DNA of 64,000 bases from Flavobacterium psychrophilum (lineage in GTDB: Bacteria; Bacteroidota; Bacteroidia; Flavobacteriales; Flavobacteriaceae). The stretch is from positions 15,076 to 79,075 of the forward strand of contig QFQM01000005.1 of the NCBI GenBank assembly GCA_003243255.1. The letters are read 5' to 3'. The notes under the pieces are model-generated. The model made no database searches and was not told where the DNA came from. It saw only the letters and a program-made list of their open reading frames with translations. Both the position numbers and the translations under genes were made by a program. Positions 1-7,571 of the stretch are shown here, piece after piece (the first letter of the stretch is position 1; every line of letters starts with the position of its first letter).

Positions 1-474
1 ATGAATCTGTTTCACGGTTTTTATGGTTTCTTCAATATATTCAATGGTACGGTCAAATTCCTTTTCGGCATCGGCAACGCTCTTGGCGATTTCCCATACA
101 ATGAGCTTTACGATTTCTTCACGATGTTCTTTAAGCCCTCTGGTAAAACCTTGCAACGCTTTGATGCGTCCTTCGGCACCCATTGATGGCCATTCGCCAC
201 GCCCGAAATCGTGGGCTTTCAGGGCTGCATTAAGCGCCAGTTCAGCTTCTTTTTCGGTAGCAAGCGGATAGCTGCCTATTTCAAACGGAGCGGCTTCCTG
301 CCCGTCTTTTTTTACGAATATCTGTGAATACACGGTATGAACCGGTCCGGTCCAGTTTATGAATTCGCCATTAATGAGGATTCTTTTTTGATGTAGTGGC
401 TCAGCGAGCCTTATGCTTTCCGGAATATCTTTTTCATGCGGAAACGCATTTTGTAATTCGGTGATTGTTTGCAT
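1..474 (-). CDS. gapN: NADP-dependent glyceraldehyde-3-phosphate dehydrogenase (aldehyde dehydrogenase family), N-terminal part
   Basis: Reads from an ATG at 474 leftwards off the window edge, giving the first 158 residues. The segment INGEFINWTGPVHTVYS near residues 34-50, followed by a helical region with an AAPFEIGSYPLAT block and an EFDRTIEYIEET block, matches the N-terminal NAD(P)-binding half of non-phosphorylating GAPDH-type aldehyde dehydrogenases. Family members oxidise glyceraldehyde-3-phosphate directly to 3-phosphoglycerate and make NADPH in the cytoplasm. The catalytic Cys and Glu lie outside the window, so substrate assignment rests on resemblance of the N-terminus alone. It is divergent from the DinB gene with about 215 bp between them. 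Confidence 0.75.
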   Translation of the reverse strand, partial: MQTITELQNAFPHEKDIPESIRLAEPLHQKRILINGEFINWTGPVHTVYSQIFVKKDGQEAAPFEIGSYPLATEKEAELALNAALKAHDFGRGEWPSMGAEGRIKALQGFTRGLKEHREEIVKLIVWEIAKSVADAEKEFDRTIEYIEETIKTVKQIH

Positions 475-617
475 AAATTGAATTTTAGATAAACAAATTT
501 CAACAAAAAGATTGTAATAACACTTCTAATTATCAAACATTTGTTTATACCAATATCGAAGAATTTTATTCAGAAAAAACAGTTTTTCAGAAAAAAATGC
601 ATTTGCCAAAAACCTGC

Positions 618-652
618 TGACATAGGGCTGTCACTTAGTGCTTATAATTTTG
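618..652 (+). promoter_or_regulatory. Palindrome and TAnnTTTG -7 element upstream of the dinB-like gene
   Basis: TGACATAGGGCTGTCA at 618-633 is an inverted repeat (TGACA/TGTCA, 6-nt spacer). A perfect Bacteroidota -7 element, TAATTTTG, lies at 645-652, 37 bp before the start codon. The palindrome would cover the -33 region, a place suited to a repressor or activator. That it is bound by a regulator is inference. Confidence 0.45.
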
Positions 653-689
653 CTTCATAATCATCATCAAACATTTAAAATTTAAAATT

Positions 690-1193
690 ATGGAAACTAA
701 AACAGCCACCGTATCAGTACTTTCATCAGAACAATTACTAAAACACTGGCAGGGTCACAGAAACCTTACCCGCAGGACTATTGAAGCTTTCCCTGAAAAG
801 GAACTGTTTACCTTCTCAGTAGGGGGAATGAGAACCTTTGCACAACTGGCTATGGAAATCATCGACCTGTCTAACCCGGGTATCCTTGGCCTTGTTACCA
901 ATGTATGGAAAGATATGGCCGACCTGCCGCACCATAGCGGAGTAGGGATGCCAACTACAAAAGAAGAGCTGCTTGCCCTTTGGGACGAAACCACAAAAGT
1001 GATCGATACACTCTGGATTCAGATGACACCGGAGCGTTTTCAGGAAAGCACCATCGCTTTCGGACAATATCCGGGGCCTGTATATGGCACATTACTGTAT
1101 TTTATAGATAATGAGATCCATCACCGTGGGCAGGGGTATGTTTACCTGCGCGCTTTAGGTATCGAGCCTCCATTTTTTTGGGAAAGACCATAA
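690..1193 (+). CDS. DinB family protein
   Basis: 167 residues, all-helical pattern of the DinB/YfiT four-helix-bundle superfamily, whose members are usually metal-binding thiol-dependent transferases or of unknown role. The C-terminal signature NEIHHRGQGYVYLRALGIEPP (about residues 141-161) is the family's third-helix motif. The usual H-x3-H there reads N141-x3-H145, and the segment that normally supplies the first histidine reads MRTFAQLAMEII, with Glu where His is expected. The metal site may therefore be altered. A rho-independent terminator follows, so the gene is probably monocistronic. Substrate unknown. Confidence 0.75.
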   Translation: METKTATVSVLSSEQLLKHWQGHRNLTRRTIEAFPEKELFTFSVGGMRTFAQLAMEIIDLSNPGILGLVTNVWKDMADLPHHSGVGMPTTKEELLALWDETTKVIDTLWIQMTPERFQESTIAFGQYPGPVYGTLLYFIDNEIHHRGQGYVYLRALGIEPPFFWERP

Positions 1194-1230
1194 TCCTGAG
1201 TTCATCATCAATCAATCAACCAAAATAAAA

Positions 1231-1260
1231 GCCTCGCATAATGTGAGGCTTTTATTTTTA
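1231..1260 (+). terminator. Rho-independent terminator after dinB-like gene
   Basis: GCCTCGCA/TGTGAGGC stem followed by TTTTATTTTTA; it separates the DinB gene from the Crp/Fnr gene. Confidence 0.8.
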
Positions 1261-1284
1261 CCTTTACCTCACTAATCTGTAGCT

Positions 1285-1878
1285 ATGATAAGCGAAAGCA
1301 TCTTGTTAGAATTTGGTGCCCGTAAACTCCATGTTAAAAAAGGGGAGACTCTTTTTTATGCCGGTGATACGCCCAAATACTACTATCAGGTAATTGCCGG
1401 TGAGGTAAAGATGAACAACTTTAACGATGAGGGTAAAGAGTTCATTCAGGGAATATTTACAACAGGCATGAGCTTTGGTGAGCCGCCGTTGTTTATAGAC
1501 AAACCGTATCCTGCGAATGCCGAAGCCATCACCGATGCTGAGGTACTGCTCATCTCTAAAGAGGCTTTTTTTGAGATGCTGCGCAAAAACCCGGAAGTGA
1601 ATCTTGCTATGAGTGTTACCCTTTCGCAGCGTCTTTACTTTAAATCCATTATGGCATCTGAAATTTCTTCTCAGGATGCCGAACACCGCATTATTAAGCT
1701 TATCGACTACTTTAAAGAAATTGTTGGCCTTAAGCCCAATGAAAAGTACAAGGTTTCCTTAACCCGTCAGCAAATTGCCGATCTTACCGGCCTGCGCGTG
1801 GAAACCGTAATTCGTGCTATAAAGACTTTAGAGAAAAAAGGGACACTCACCATTACCGAAAGAAAAATTTTCAGATAA
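1285..1878 (+). CDS. Crp/Fnr family transcriptional regulator
   Basis: 197 residues. An N-terminal cyclic-nucleotide-binding-type beta-roll (about 10-115) is followed by a dimerisation helix and a C-terminal winged HTH (about 155-195) with the recognition helix VETVIRAIKTL. The protein has no cysteine, so it cannot carry an FNR-type Fe-S cluster; the signal could be haem/NO or an unknown ligand. It sits directly upstream of the flavohaemoglobin cluster, and two TGA-N6-TCA palindromes precede the next two promoters. This is the half-site geometry used by Crp/Fnr proteins, and the conserved Glu and Arg of the recognition helix (E-x3-R) are present. Activation of the cluster by this protein is inference from position. 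Confidence 0.88.
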   Translation: MISESILLEFGARKLHVKKGETLFYAGDTPKYYYQVIAGEVKMNNFNDEGKEFIQGIFTTGMSFGEPPLFIDKPYPANAEAITDAEVLLISKEAFFEMLRKNPEVNLAMSVTLSQRLYFKSIMASEISSQDAEHRIIKLIDYFKEIVGLKPNEKYKVSLTRQQIADLTGLRVETVIRAIKTLEKKGTLTITERKIFR

Positions 1879-1887
1879 TTTTTCGCC

Positions 1888-1934
1888 TTATGATGTAGGT
1901 CATAAACCCCACCCTTATACCCGCCATAACTTTG
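1888..1934 (+). promoter_or_regulatory. Putative Crp/Fnr operator plus promoter of the small membrane protein-hmp operon
   Basis: TTATGATGTAGGTCATAA (1888-1905) is a perfect 6+6 inverted repeat with the TGA-N6-TCA core. Its centre (1896.5) lies 30.5 bp before the first base of TAACTTTG (1927-1934), a perfect TAnnTTTG -7 element. If transcription starts a few bases after that element, the palindrome is centred near -41.5, the class II activator position. No TTG -33 element is evident, consistent with activator dependence. Confidence 0.6.
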
Positions 1935-1961
1935 TGTATATAAATCATAAAACACTTGGTC

Positions 1962-2255
1962 ATGAGTACTTATCAAAAATATTTAGACAGTTATGCAAGG
2001 GGTTATATAGGATTTAACACTATTGCAGTTTTATTTCAGAGCTGTTGGGGTTCAGCAGTTGCTATGTATGTATTAAAAAACGGAACTTCTCCGGCCCAGA
2101 TGGTACAGCTATTCTTTGTGGTTATACTGTGTATGATCTTTAATGCCAGTGTGCTTTCTCAGCAAAAACCAAAAATCGTTTTCAATACACTGCTTGCCAG
2201 CGTATTTATTAACGCCATTATACTGATAGTTAATATATTCTTTATACACCATTAA
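1962..2255 (+). CDS. Small membrane protein, paralogue of the one at 3615
   Basis: 97 residues from the ATG at 1962. This start is preferred to an ATG six bases upstream because the paralogue begins with the same MSTYQKYLD. Three hydrophobic stretches (about 17-40, 47-66, 73-95) suggest three membrane segments, with a conserved QKPKIVFNTLL loop before the last one. It has no recognised family name. It is the first gene of a probable two-gene operon with the flavohaemoglobin 17 bp downstream, behind a palindromic operator. Context suggests a role in NO or respiratory stress; the biochemical function is unknown. Confidence 0.8.
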   Translation: MSTYQKYLDSYARGYIGFNTIAVLFQSCWGSAVAMYVLKNGTSPAQMVQLFFVVILCMIFNASVLSQQKPKIVFNTLLASVFINAIILIVNIFFIHH

Positions 2256-2272
2256 TTTTTAAATACAATAGC

Positions 2273-3472
2273 ATGAATAGCAGGCAGAAAGAACTTGTCA
2301 CGGCAACGGTGCCTACGTTGCAGGCCGCAGGCCGCATACTTACAGCACATTTTTATAAAAGGATGCTTAACCGCCATCCGGAACTCAAAGAGACATTCAA
2401 TATGGGTAACCAGGCCAATGGCCGCCAGAATGAAGCTCTTGCGGGTGCGGTATTAGCCTATGCAGAGCACATAGAAAATCCGTCAGTATTGATAGATGTG
2501 CTTAAAGGAATAGGCAACAAGCACGTAAGCCTTAACATACAGCCGGAGCAATATGCCATAGTAGGCGAAAACCTAGTTGCTTCTATAGGCGAGGTACTGG
2601 GTGAGGCGGCAACTCCCGAACTGTTGGACGCGTGGACAGTTGCCTACAACGAACTGGCTGCCATAATGAGTGGGCTTGAAAAGGAGATGTACAAAGCCAA
2701 TGACGAAAAACTGGGCGCATGGAACGGCTGGAGGCAATTTACCATTAAGGAAATAGTGGAAGAATCGACAGAGATCAAGTCGTTTTATCTCTATCCTTCG
2801 GATGGTAAACCTATAGCAGACTATCAGCCGGGGCAGTACATAAGCGTTCAGGTTTTTGTTGAAGAGCTTGGGCTGAAACAACCCCGCCAGTACAGCCTGT
2901 CGGGAGCACATAACCCTGAATATTACAGGATATCGGTAAAAAGAGAGCAGGGGATACAGGGCAGCCCTGTAGGGATGGTATCTAATACGCTTCATAAAAA
3001 GCAGGCCGGAGATACAGTAATGCTATCGGCACCGGCAGGTATCTTCTCCCTTAAAGAATCGGGTACTCCAATAGTGCTGATAAGCGGAGGAATAGGCGTG
3101 ACGCCAATGCTAAGCATGCTGGAAACCAATAAAAATAATGCCCAGGCAAAAACAGTATGGGTGCACGGCTACAGAAATGCGTCTGTACATGCCTTTAGGG
3201 ATGTGGTAGACACTATCGAGAAAGAATCGGAATGGCTGGAAACTTATTTGTTTAACGAAGCACCGGAAGAAGGGCATACCGATAAGGTGATAAAAGGCAG
3301 GGTAGATCTTAATCATTGTAAAGATGCTATACTCCTCGAAAATGCCCACTACTATATATGCGGACCGGAAATGTTTATTAAGGCGCATTACCAGTCGCTT
3401 ATTGATATGAATGTAAGCAAACAAAACATCTTCTACGAAGAATTCGGCCCCCAGTCTATACGTTTAAATTAG
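2273..3472 (+). CDS. hmp: Flavohaemoglobin / nitric oxide dioxygenase
   Basis: 399 residues, the usual family length. The globin domain (about 1-140) has the distal Tyr28 (in HFYKRML) and the proximal His84 (in GNKHVSL). The FAD domain carries RQYSLSG, and the NAD(P)H domain carries SGGIGVTPM and ICGPEMF, ending in the typical FYEEFGPQ. These enzymes oxidise NO to nitrate with O2 and NADPH in the cytoplasm. It is cotranscribed with the small membrane protein just upstream and followed by a terminator. The Crp/Fnr gene next door and the palindromes point to regulation by NO or low oxygen. Confidence 0.97.
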   Translation: MNSRQKELVTATVPTLQAAGRILTAHFYKRMLNRHPELKETFNMGNQANGRQNEALAGAVLAYAEHIENPSVLIDVLKGIGNKHVSLNIQPEQYAIVGENLVASIGEVLGEAATPELLDAWTVAYNELAAIMSGLEKEMYKANDEKLGAWNGWRQFTIKEIVEESTEIKSFYLYPSDGKPIADYQPGQYISVQVFVEELGLKQPRQYSLSGAHNPEYYRISVKREQGIQGSPVGMVSNTLHKKQAGDTVMLSAPAGIFSLKESGTPIVLISGGIGVTPMLSMLETNKNNAQAKTVWVHGYRNASVHAFRDVVDTIEKESEWLETYLFNEAPEEGHTDKVIKGRVDLNHCKDAILLENAHYYICGPEMFIKAHYQSLIDMNVSKQNIFYEEFGPQSIRLN

Positions 3473-3477
3473 TACCT

Positions 3478-3507
3478 AACCCTGCTGCACAAGCAGGGTT
3501 TGTTTTG
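3478..3507 (+). terminator. Terminator after hmp
   Basis: AACCCTGCT/AGCAGGGTT stem with a small loop, then TGTTTTG. It ends the hmp operon before the second palindrome-controlled unit. Confidence 0.75.
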
Positions 3508-3542
3508 TATGTTTAGTATACAACTAACAAAAATAACAGAAC

Positions 3543-3586
3543 ATGATATTTATCATAATGCTATGAAAACCAGTGGTGTAAATTTG
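3543..3586 (+). promoter_or_regulatory. Second putative Crp/Fnr operator and -7 element
   Basis: ATGATATTTATCAT (3543-3556) is a perfect palindrome with the TGA-N6-TCA core. Its centre is 29.5 bp upstream of TAAATTTG (3579-3586), a perfect TAnnTTTG element. The layout repeats that of the promoter at 1888-1934 within one base, which supports one shared activator for both small membrane proteins. Confidence 0.6.
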
Positions 3587-3614
3587 TCTATATAAATTTA
3601 ATACACTTTTAGTC

Positions 3615-3905
3615 ATGAGCACATATCAAAAATATCTGGACACATACACAAGGGGTTTCATGGGATTTAATACGCTGGCGGTATTACTTCAAAGTGGGCT
3701 TGGTGGTTTTGCCGCCATGCTTATATTACAGCACGGCAATACGATTCCGCAAATGATTCAACTGTTCTTTGTGGTAATTACCTGTAGTATTTTCAACGGA
3801 ACGGTTTTGGCACAAATGAAACCGAAAGTTGTTTTCAATACCCTGTTGCTTAGCGTAACGCTAAGCATAGTAACCATTATTACGAATATCTTTTTTGTGC
3901 ATTAA
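3615..3905 (+). CDS. Small membrane protein, paralogue of the one at 1962
   Basis: 96 residues, about half identical to the 1962 protein over its full length; both begin MSTYQKYLD and share the QLFFVV segment and the KPK-VVFNTLL loop. Three hydrophobic segments are visible. It has its own promoter with the same palindrome geometry and its own terminator, so it is a separate transcription unit. Its function is unknown; duplication on both sides of hmp under one apparent operator type argues for a role in the same response. Confidence 0.8.
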   Translation: MSTYQKYLDTYTRGFMGFNTLAVLLQSGLGGFAAMLILQHGNTIPQMIQLFFVVITCSIFNGTVLAQMKPKVVFNTLLLSVTLSIVTIITNIFFVH

Positions 3906-3930
3906 TACCTAACCAATTTGTTTTGAAGGA

Positions 3931-3960
3931 GCCTCTTGCAGTAAGAGGCTTTTTTATTTT
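3931..3960 (+). terminator. Terminator after the second small membrane protein
   Basis: GCCTCTT-gcagt-AAGAGGC followed by TTTTTTATTTTT; the T-run overlaps the end of the convergent osmC gene. Confidence 0.8.
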
Positions 3961-4424
3961 TGTACATCATAGACAGGTTCATGATATACGGGGAAATTAC
4001 ACGAATTGGCAATAAAGCACATTTTGTTGGCTTTGTGGTGCAGTTCGTTTGCCTTTTCAATCATCGCTGCTTCACTAACAGTTACTAATGGCTTTAAGAT
4101 TACATTCTTAAAATGTCCGCTGCCGTTGGGTGTTTCAGCCATAGTGCCCTCGGCATTGTCAGTATAGGCGGTAACGATAACCCCTGATTCGGCACAAAGG
4201 TGCAGGTACCATAACATATGGCAGGAAGACAATGAAGCCAGCAACAGGTCTTCGGGGTTGTAACGCTCAGGATTTCCCAGGAATGCAGGGTCGGAAGAGC
4301 CTTGTATCTGTGGTTTGCCATTAGCCTCTATGGTATAGTCGCGGGTGTAGGCTTTGTAACTTTGAGTACCTTTTCCGGTATTGCCCGTCCAGTTTACGGT
4401 TGTTTTGTAACGATGTGTTTTCAT
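3954..4424 (-). CDS. OsmC/Ohr family protein
   Basis: 156 residues with the OsmC fold pattern. The two redox cysteines are in LLASLSSCHMLWYLHL (about residue 68) and in MCFIANSCNFPVYHEP near the C-terminus. Family members reduce organic hydroperoxides or fatty-acid peroxides with a dihydrolipoamide-type donor in the cytoplasm. It is monocistronic, convergent with the NO-stress genes, and fits a local stress-defence theme. Substrate class (Ohr or OsmC or the YhfA-like group) cannot be settled from the sequence alone. Confidence 0.9.
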   Translation of the reverse strand: MKTHRYKTTVNWTGNTGKGTQSYKAYTRDYTIEANGKPQIQGSSDPAFLGNPERYNPEDLLLASLSSCHMLWYLHLCAESGVIVTAYTDNAEGTMAETPNGSGHFKNVILKPLVTVSEAAMIEKANELHHKANKMCFIANSCNFPVYHEPVYDVQK

Positions 4425-4611
4425 ATGTTTAAAGGTACTTAAAATGTAGCCTTAGCTGCGAACATTCCCCAAAAAGTGTGGAATTCCCCAAAAATGATGA
4501 ATGTTTCTTTTTTTTGTAAAACGCTGTATGTTAGATTGTTAATATAAAAGCTCGGTAAATGGTATGGTTCTTTCATAGTATTTAGCAGAATAATTTGAAA
4601 AAGAACATACT

Positions 4612-4956
4612 ATGAAGAATTTATTTTTAGCTGCGGCATTAGTTTTAGGACTTGCTGCGAGCGCGCAAACAGAAACCACTACGCAAACCACTACACCAGT
4701 AACAACAACACCGGCAGCCTCTGCACAGGTAACTCCGTCTCCTGATCAGGAAAAGGAATATGCTAAAGTAACGCAATCAGAGATTGCTCCTGCAGTATTG
4801 AAAGAAGCCGTTGCAAAATATAAAGGCTACCAACTTGTAGAAGCGCTAAAAGCTCAGGATGGCAGCGATTTTAAACTTGTCCTTACTAAGGATGGTAAAG
4901 ACATCGCCGCTTATTATAAAGCGAATGGTGAGTTCATTAAAGAAGTAGCGGCTTAA
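4612..4956 (+). CDS. Small secreted protein, PepSY-like C-terminus
   Basis: 114 residues. A signal peptide (about 1-19, ending in AASAQ) is followed by a Thr/Pro/Ala-rich linker (about 20-45) and a compact domain. Its pattern, with LKEAVAKYKGYQL, alternating strands and a final KANGEFIKEV, resembles the PepSY-like (DUF2874-type) secreted proteins common in Bacteroidota. Expected in the periplasm or outside the cell; role unknown. A strong terminator follows. Confidence 0.7.
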   Translation: MKNLFLAAALVLGLAASAQTETTTQTTTPVTTTPAASAQVTPSPDQEKEYAKVTQSEIAPAVLKEAVAKYKGYQLVEALKAQDGSDFKLVLTKDGKDIAAYYKANGEFIKEVAA

Positions 4957-4983
4957 CAAACCCACATACATCTGAAGACGAGA

Positions 4984-5016
4984 AGAGGCCTTATAGGCCT
5001 CTTTTTTATTTTTTTA
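4984..5016 (+). terminator. Terminator between the secreted protein and the lysR gene
   Basis: AGAGGCC-ttat-AGGCCTCT hairpin with a long T-run; it lies just beyond the 3' end of the convergent lysR gene. Confidence 0.85.
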
Positions 5017-5018
5017 TT

Positions 5019-5894
5019 TTAGCAATACCGGCAAATGATTTCGTGAAAAGAAGTAAGGGCTTTTTTACGGTATACTTCCCTCGGAAATGCAATAGTGGCT
5101 TCAAGTATTCCCTCTTTATTGTCTAATGGTATCGCTTTCAGTTCCGGATAGCCAAAGAGGGAACTGTCCATTAAAATAGTACTCCATTGTTTTGTGTTGG
5201 TAAGCTCTAAAAGGCTGTGTATATCATTGGTTTCTATCTTTGTGTTAATGTTGATTTTGTTTTTGGCAAGCAGTTTGTCCAGCAAGATCCTGATGCTGTA
5301 ACCGGGTGAGGGCAGTGCCAGGGGTAAATCCGATATTTTGTGCAGTGGGATTTTTTTAAGGACAGACCATTGATGTGACTCATGAACGACCAGAGATAAC
5401 CTGGAACTGAACAAAGGAATTATTTCCAATGGATTATTATTATCCGAAACGGGGAGGAATGACAGCATACAGTCAATCTCGTAATTGTTTATTTTATGAA
5501 GCAGGTCGGCTGTAGAACCAAACACCACCTGAATAGTTATATCCGGATATTGTTTGTTAAATTGGGTTATGGACTTAATGAGCAATTCGCTTAGCCCGTA
5601 GGTAGCCCCTATGATAATTTCTCCTGATTTCTGATTGTCAAGATCCTGTAAGGCCTGCTTCCCTTCTTCCGACAGGCGAATTGTTTTTCGGGCATAGGTA
5701 AGCATGGTAGCTCCGGCCTCGGTTAGTTTTACCCTTTTTCCTACGCGGTCAAATAATTGCGTTTTAAGTCCGGTTTCAAGTTCCTTTATCTGGTGCGAAA
5801 GAGTGCTTTGGGTTATAAATAACTCATCGGCAGCTTTGGTGAAATTTAAAAGCTCTGCAGCACATACAAAATATTTCAGTTGGCGGAGTTCCAT
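5019..5894 (-). CDS. LysR family transcriptional regulator
   Basis: 291 residues. The N-terminal winged HTH starts MELRQLKYFVCAAELLNF with TQSTLSHQIKELE as recognition region (about 1-62), then a linker helix and a periplasmic-binding-protein-like effector domain (about 90-291). It is divergent from the SRPBCC gene at 6019. The 124-bp gap holds a 17-bp palindrome with the T-N11-A signature of LysR sites, so the neighbour is the likely target, with autoregulation. Effector unknown. Confidence 0.93.
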   Translation of the reverse strand: MELRQLKYFVCAAELLNFTKAADELFITQSTLSHQIKELETGLKTQLFDRVGKRVKLTEAGATMLTYARKTIRLSEEGKQALQDLDNQKSGEIIIGATYGLSELLIKSITQFNKQYPDITIQVVFGSTADLLHKINNYEIDCMLSFLPVSDNNNPLEIIPLFSSRLSLVVHESHQWSVLKKIPLHKISDLPLALPSPGYSIRILLDKLLAKNKININTKIETNDIHSLLELTNTKQWSTILMDSSLFGYPELKAIPLDNKEGILEATIAFPREVYRKKALTSFHEIICRYC

Positions 5895-5924
5895 ATCATA
5901 CTGTTTGGATCAAAGGTAATTATA

Positions 5925-5941
5925 AATCGAAATTTTCGATT
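5925..5941. promoter_or_regulatory. Probable LysR-type regulator binding palindrome
   Basis: AATCGAAATTTTCGATT is a perfect 8+1+8 palindrome that includes T-N11-A (ATC-N9-GAT), the hallmark of LysR recognition sites. It lies in the divergent lysR/SRPBCC intergenic region, 31 bp from the lysR start codon. Confidence 0.6.
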
Positions 5942-6018
5942 GATTACATCTAAAAAAATCGTTTTTATGATTTATAAATAGTGCTGAACTTTACACTATA
6001 ATTTAAAAACGAAAAGTC

Positions 6019-6576
6019 ATGGAAATTTTACAAACACCCGAAAATGCATTATCAGCATCTGTGGTTACTGCCGTTATTAATGCCCCAATTGAAAAAATAA
6101 ACATTGCCGACTGGCTGCTTAACCTGCCTGATGCAGAATACCAGCGTTGCTCTGTAAACCATATCGCTGCCGGTGTTACTTCAGATTTTGACGGACAGCC
6201 AATGTCTATAAATGTAGAATATGTAGGCAGCGCATTAGTAATACAGCATTATGTAGCCACAGAATACAGGGCAGATTATTGCCGTATGCTGTCAGTTTCT
6301 GATACGATCACAGCTGCGGGACGCTCTAAAGCGCAGGTTTTATGGGAGCTTAGAGCAGAGAAAATAGATGAAAACACCTCTCGCTACACTAATAGCATAC
6401 ATGCCACCGCCACACCGGAATTCATGGAATTTATTAAAGAAAACAATATAACATTAGCACAGGCAGCCAAAGCAAGACAGGACGCTTCTGATGCGCATAA
6501 CCATGAGGAAACTCCAAATTTCGCAAAAAGCATAGAAAATAAAGCCCTGACAGGTAAATACAACCAGCCATTCTAA
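6019..6576 (+). CDS. SRPBCC-like protein divergent from LysR regulator
   Basis: 185 residues, cytoplasmic (no signal peptide). The pattern of alternating beta strands (VTAVINAPIEKI, VEYVGSALVIQHYVA, AQVLWELRAEK, TSRYTNSIHATATP) before a C-terminal helix-rich tail fits a START/SRPBCC helix-grip hydrophobic ligand-binding fold. The family includes polyketide cyclases and binding proteins; no catalytic residue can be named here. Its divergent position opposite a LysR gene makes it the probable target of that regulator. Confidence 0.6.
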   Translation: MEILQTPENALSASVVTAVINAPIEKINIADWLLNLPDAEYQRCSVNHIAAGVTSDFDGQPMSINVEYVGSALVIQHYVATEYRADYCRMLSVSDTITAAGRSKAQVLWELRAEKIDENTSRYTNSIHATATPEFMEFIKENNITLAQAAKARQDASDAHNHEETPNFAKSIENKALTGKYNQPF

Positions 6577-6653
6577 ATTAAAAAGGCTCGGGGGTGATAC
6601 TTAAAGATCGAAGCTCTTACATACCGGGTTTCGATTTTTTTTCTAAGTAGTAT

Positions 6654-7205
6654 TTAATTAAATATCCCCCAGTTGTACAATATGAATGATATACTTAAGA
6701 GGGCTAAACCAAGGCCTATAAAACACAATATAAGCGATCCTATGTATTTAAATGGAGAACGATATTGTTTAACTATTATTGATAAATGGTCGGGTGATAT
6801 TTCTTCTGCAAGAGATGATAATACTAAAGGAACGGTATGTTTAGCAGAAACATTTTTAAATTTTACATTGAAAGTATAATTTCCTGCAATGTTTATCCTG
6901 AAATTACAATAATCAACTCCAAATTTACCATCTTTTATAAATTTGCTTTGCAAAGCATTTTTATATACATCAATTTTTTTGTTATCAACTTCTGAAATCA
7001 AGCTTATGGGAAGGCTCTTAACATCGCCGCCTCCTAAAACCGAAACAGTATATCGGCCATTTTGTAGATACAATTTGATGTTTTCCTGGCTTAATTTAAA
7101 TGATATAATTTCATTAGCATTACGAAATTTCCAATAGTTGTATAAACCCCTGATAAGAATTGCTAAGCCAATTGTCAATCCTGTTAAGAGTATATAATAA
7201 TTCAT
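6654..7205 (-). CDS. Membrane-anchored protein of unknown function
   Basis: 183 residues. One membrane segment lies at the N-terminus (about 3-22) and another near the C-terminus (about 155-178). Between them is a soluble, strand-rich stretch with no motif I recognise. It has no close neighbour on the same strand and ends about 75 bp from the SRPBCC gene, convergently. It may be a species-level orphan. Confidence 0.6.
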   Translation of the reverse strand: MNYYILLTGLTIGLAILIRGLYNYWKFRNANEIISFKLSQENIKLYLQNGRYTVSVLGGGDVKSLPISLISEVDNKKIDVYKNALQSKFIKDGKFGVDYCNFRINIAGNYTFNVKFKNVSAKHTVPLVLSSLAEEISPDHLSIIVKQYRSPFKYIGSLILCFIGLGLALLSISFILYNWGIFN

Positions 7206-7388
7206 TTAAGTATGATTAATAAACTTATTCGTTTTCCAATGGGAATAATTATTTTAGTGGCAATCACCCCTCAGCCACAATGTTGGGTTTACCTTGTCAG
7301 TTGGGGCAACGCTTAATTGCGTAATTTGTACACTCAATTGTAAATCCAGGCTATGGAGTTTCGTTGGATGCAGGAAACGAATATAAAC

Positions 7389-7420
7389 AAAAAAAGCAGC
7401 ACATTACTGTACTGCTTTTT
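7389..7420 (-). terminator. Terminator of tRNA-Arg
   Basis: On the minus strand AGCAGTACAGTAATGTGCTGCT folds into a stem-loop and is followed by a T-run; it begins right after the tRNA 3' end. Confidence 0.75.
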
Positions 7421-7424
7421 ATTG

Positions 7425-7496
7425 TAGCCTCGCCAAGAATCGAACTTGGATCAAAAGTTTAGGAAACTCCCATTCTATCCGTTGAACTACGAGGCC
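7425..7496 (-). tRNA. tRNA-Arg (anticodon CCT)
   Basis: Minus strand 72 nt that fold completely: acceptor GGCCTCG/CGAGGCT (one G-T pair), D stem GTTC/GAAT, anticodon stem GGAGT/ACTTT with loop TTCCTAA (anticodon CCT), T arm CCAAG-TTCGATT-CTTGG, discriminator A. The CCA end is not encoded. A -7 promoter element stands 18-25 bases upstream of the 5' end. A broken copy of the same gene lies about 75 bp upstream. Confidence 0.92.
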
Positions 7497-7513
7497 GTTA
7501 ATTTTTAGAGGTG

Positions 7514-7521
7514 CAAATATA
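7514..7521 (-). promoter_or_regulatory. -7 element of tRNA-Arg
   Basis: TATATTTG on the minus strand followed by CACC, the same block that precedes tRNA-Asn here and stands alone at 7811-7818. A clear TTTG -33 element is not visible. Confidence 0.65.
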
Positions 7522-7555
7522 TGTAAATTAAAAGTATCTGAGAAATATATGATTT

Positions 7556-7571
7556 TTTAATTTTTGGGTAT
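7556..7571 (+). repeat. 16-bp direct repeat, copy 1
   Basis: TTTAATTTTTGGGTAT, identical to 8108-8123 and 552 bp away. This copy abuts the broken 3' end of the tRNA-Arg pseudogene. Confidence 0.6.
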
